A stretch of DNA of 7,169 bases from Chloroflexota bacterium (GTDB taxonomy: Bacteria > Chloroflexota > UBA6077 > FW602-bin22 > JACPQP01): NCBI GenBank assembly GCA_016190465.1, contig JACPQP010000481.1, positions 1 to 7,169 of the forward strand, in the 5' to 3' direction. The notes beneath the pieces are model-generated. The model was not told the DNA's origin, did not search any database, and saw only the letters and a program-made list of their open reading frames with translations. The translations under genes were made by a program, and so were the position numbers. This document shows positions 5,282 through 7,169 of the stretch, in pieces; position 1 is the first letter of the stretch; each line of letters opens with the position of its first letter.

Positions 5282-6928
5282 ATGAAAGTCTCGCAGGCCA
5301 TCGTCGACGTGCTGGCGGCCGAGAGCACGAAGTTCGTCACGGTCATCACTGGGAACGGGAACCAACACCTCCACCGGACCCTCCTGCGCGACCCACAGGG
5401 CATCCGGCTGCTCGTGCCGAGGCACGAGCGGGTCGGGCTTGACATGGCCGACGGCTACACGCGCGCCTCGGGGCAGTCCGGAGTCGGGTTGGTCTGCGGC
5501 GGGCCCGGTTCGGCCCACGCCTTCGCCGGCATCGCCCAGTCCTTCGCCGACAACGTCCCCGTGCTTCTCCTGAAGGGCCAGGTGCCAACCGCCAAGCTCG
5601 GCGTCAAGAGTTTGCTCGAATACCCGACCGTCGAGCCCTTCCGCGAGATCACCAAGTGGGCGGTGGTCCTCAACCACCCGGGCCGGGTGACCGAGCTCTT
5701 CCGGCTGGCCTTCGCGGCCCTGCGCAACGGCAAGCCCGGGCCGGTCGCCGTCGAGATCCCTCTGGACATCCAGGACCTCGAGGTGCCCGCCGATGCCCCG
5801 GCCTACCGGCCGGTCAAGCGGATCCGAACGACCGCCGACCCCACCGACGTCCAACAGGCGGCGGAGTTGCTGGCGACCGCCCGAAGCCCCTACATCCTGG
5901 CCGGGGCCGGGGTGCTCCAGTCCGAGGCCTGGGACGAGCTTCGGGCGCTGGCCGAGGCGCTCTCGGCGCCGGTGGCCACGACGCTCAACGGCAAGAGCGC
6001 CTTTCCGGAGAACCACCCGCTGTCGCTGGGTGAGGGCGGCTATCCCCGCAGCGCGATGTCGACCCCTCAGGCGCTGCACTACGCCCAGAAGGCCGACGTA
6101 GTTCTCGGCGTGGGCTGTAGTTTCATGGCCAACCACAGCCAGGGACCGATCCCGCCCGGCGTCAAGCTCATCCACGTCGAGATCGACGCGATGGCCAGCC
6201 ACCAGTTCCGCCAGCCCGACATCGTTCTGGGCGGCGACGCCAGGCTGGTGGTCACGGACCTCCTGAGCGCGCTCGGAGGCACGAAGCGCGAGCCGGACGT
6301 CGAGCGCATGGCCGACATCCGTCGCCGAAAGGAGGCCTGGCTCGCCGAGCTCACGCCACACACGGCCTCACTGGAGGTGCCGATCGACCCCTACCGGGTC
6401 GTGGGGGAAGTGATGCGAACGGTCGACCGGGAGCGCACGGTGGTGCTGCACGACGCCGGGCTCTCGCGCTGGCAGGTGGCGCACCCCTACGAGGCGATCG
6501 CGCCACGCACCTTCATCGGCATGGGCGGGCAGAGCGAGATGGGCTACTCGCTGGGGGCCGCGCTGGGAGCGAAGCTGGCCCGGCCAGACTGCCTGGTGGT
6601 CAACTTGATGGGCGACGGTGCGTTCGGAATGACGGGGATGGACATCGAGACGGCCGTGCGCTATCAGATCCCCATCCTCTGCATCGTCCTCAACAACAGC
6701 AGCCTGGGCATCGAGTTGGCGGGTCGCGACGATCCGCCGCTGCACCAGGCCCTCTCCCTCGGTGGGAACATGGCGGGCGTGGCCCGTGAGCTGGGCGCCC
6801 ACGCCGAGCGCGTGGTCGATCCAGACGCGCTGGGCCCCGCGCTGCGCCGGGCGATCGCCGCCACCGCGGAGGGCCGGCCGGCCGTCCTGGAGGTGATGGT
6901 CGAGCTGCACCCGATCATCCGGTACTGA
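5282..6928 (+). CDS. Thiamine-diphosphate-dependent enzyme, acetolactate synthase-like superfamily
   Basis: 548 aa with the three-domain layout of this superfamily. The N-terminal pyrimidine-binding domain is at about 1-170, with the catalytic Glu49 in an R-H-E-R context and the following MADGYTRASG segment. The central domain is at about 190-325. The C-terminal diphosphate-binding domain is at about 375-530, with the ThDP motif G444-D-G446 and N471-N472 26 residues later. Members decarboxylate or ligate 2-oxo acids or cleave C-C bonds; the cytoplasmic enzyme usually works as a dimer or tetramer. It is shorter than the inositol-pathway enzyme IolD (about 640 aa), and no acetolactate synthase regulatory subunit follows, so a biosynthetic role in branched-chain amino acids is less likely. 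It lies 112 bp after the UroD-like gene, which points to catabolism of the imported compound. Alternatives are a benzoylformate- or sulfopyruvate-decarboxylase-like enzyme. The family is certain, the substrate unknown. Confidence 0.9.
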   Translation: MKVSQAIVDVLAAESTKFVTVITGNGNQHLHRTLLRDPQGIRLLVPRHERVGLDMADGYTRASGQSGVGLVCGGPGSAHAFAGIAQSFADNVPVLLLKGQVPTAKLGVKSLLEYPTVEPFREITKWAVVLNHPGRVTELFRLAFAALRNGKPGPVAVEIPLDIQDLEVPADAPAYRPVKRIRTTADPTDVQQAAELLATARSPYILAGAGVLQSEAWDELRALAEALSAPVATTLNGKSAFPENHPLSLGEGGYPRSAMSTPQALHYAQKADVVLGVGCSFMANHSQGPIPPGVKLIHVEIDAMASHQFRQPDIVLGGDARLVVTDLLSALGGTKREPDVERMADIRRRKEAWLAELTPHTASLEVPIDPYRVVGEVMRTVDRERTVVLHDAGLSRWQVAHPYEAIAPRTFIGMGGQSEMGYSLGAALGAKLARPDCLVVNLMGDGAFGMTGMDIETAVRYQIPILCIVLNNSSLGIELAGRDDPPLHQALSLGGNMAGVARELGAHAERVVDPDALGPALRRAIAATAEGRPAVLEVMVELHPIIRY

Positions 6929-6969
6929 CCCTATTCGTCCAGCGGCACTCCTGCAGCGGTCATGCCGAG

Positions 6970-7031
6970 CCGCAGCGAGGAATCTCGGCCGCGGCCCTGG
7001 TGCACCGTGGCCGAGATTCCTCGCCCTGCGG
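6970..7031. repeat. Large stem-loop downstream of the ThDP enzyme gene
   Basis: CGAGGAATCTCGGCC (6976-6990) pairs perfectly with 7009-7023 (15 bp) around an 18-nt loop. Six further base pairs (6970-6975 with 7026-7031) extend the stem beyond a 2-nt bulge. The left side (GTCATGCCGAG...CGAGGAATCTC) resembles a dispersed intergenic palindrome that I recall from several unrelated high-GC bacteria. It begins 41 bp after the stop codon and may act as a transcript end for the cluster, although no T-run follows. Confidence 0.65.
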
Positions 7032-7034
7032 GGG

Positions 7035-7069
7035 CCCTCACCCCCGTCCCCTCTCCCACTGGGAGAGGG
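7035..7069. repeat. CCCTCACCCCC-type hairpin, related to the element at the window start
   Basis: CCCTCTCCC (7049-7057), loop ACT, GGGAGAGGG (7061-7069) form a 9-bp perfect stem. The CCTCACCCCC lead-in (from 7036) matches the lead-in of the first hairpin near 30-40, in the same orientation. The two copies bracket the five-gene cluster. Confidence 0.6.
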
Positions 7070-7107
7070 TTCACAAGGGTAGGTATCCCGGCGGGGGGAG
7101 GTGCCCG

Positions 7108-7167
7108 GCGACTAAAGTCGCGGGCTACCGTTACGAAGTCGGCCTGCGCCGACTTCCGTAGCCCGCG
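7108..7167. repeat. Compound palindrome at the window end
   Basis: A small palindrome (GCGACT-AA-AGTCGC, 7108-7121) overlaps a larger structure. CGCGGGCTAC (7119-7128) pairs with GTAGCCCGCG (7158-7167), enclosing GAAGTCGGC (7135-7143), a 4-nt loop and GCCGACTTC (7148-7156). The form is that of a self-folding dispersed repeat or miniature element. It stops 2 bp before the window edge, so its true boundary may lie outside. Confidence 0.65.
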
Positions 7168-7169
7168 CA

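Noticed and set aside
2284..5445. Very long open frame on the minus strand (over 1000 codons) covering the binding-protein and UroD-like genes
   Set aside because: It is antisense to two genes with clear family motifs, its translation is low-complexity Arg/Gly/Leu-rich with no recognisable domain, and long antisense frames are expected from the third-position GC bias.
5201..6361. 386-codon open frame on the minus strand within the ThDP gene
   Set aside because: Antisense shadow of a gene with intact catalytic motifs; no family resemblance and no independent ribosome site noted.

Overview
The window is a GC-rich bacterial segment. It carries five complete, co-directional (+) genes forming a small uptake-and-catabolism cluster, bounded by palindrome-rich intergenic DNA. 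Three things suggest an uncultured, high-GC soil or subsurface bacterium, perhaps Chloroflexota and alternatively Rokubacteria/NC10-like: the strong GC bias, the lipoprotein with a long Pro/Ala/Thr linker, and several kinds of degenerate short palindromes between genes. This placement rests on style and memory, not on a marker gene.

Layout. 1-256: non-coding leader with three related C-run/G-run hairpins. 257-1183 and 1217-2134: two inner-membrane permeases of a MalF/MalG (UgpA/UgpE) type carbohydrate ABC importer, separated by a 33-bp junction that contains a short duplication and a 9-codon mini-ORF. 2135-2367: a 233-bp gap full of hairpins. 2368-3864: the solute-binding lipoprotein, with a Tat-like signal, a lipobox Cys and a linker of four 13-residue repeats. 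3865-4044: a gap with a 29-nt near-perfect palindrome. 4045-5169: a protein of the uroporphyrinogen decarboxylase (UroD/MtaA) superfamily that is not a haem-pathway UroD. 5282-6928: a thiamine-diphosphate enzyme of the acetolactate synthase-like superfamily. 6929-7169: non-coding tail with three different hairpin elements.

How the genes may work together (inference). The binding protein captures a sugar-like or polyol-like solute and the two permeases import it. The UroD-like protein and the ThDP enzyme then act on the imported compound or its breakdown product, for example by one-carbon or methyl chemistry followed by C-C cleavage or decarboxylation of a 2-oxo acid. The ABC ATPase is not in the window; it must be encoded beyond it or be a shared MsmK/UgpC-type subunit. 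The substrate cannot be read from the sequence. The pairing of a sugar-type importer with a UroD-like enzyme and a ThDP enzyme is the most interesting candidate for an undescribed pathway here.
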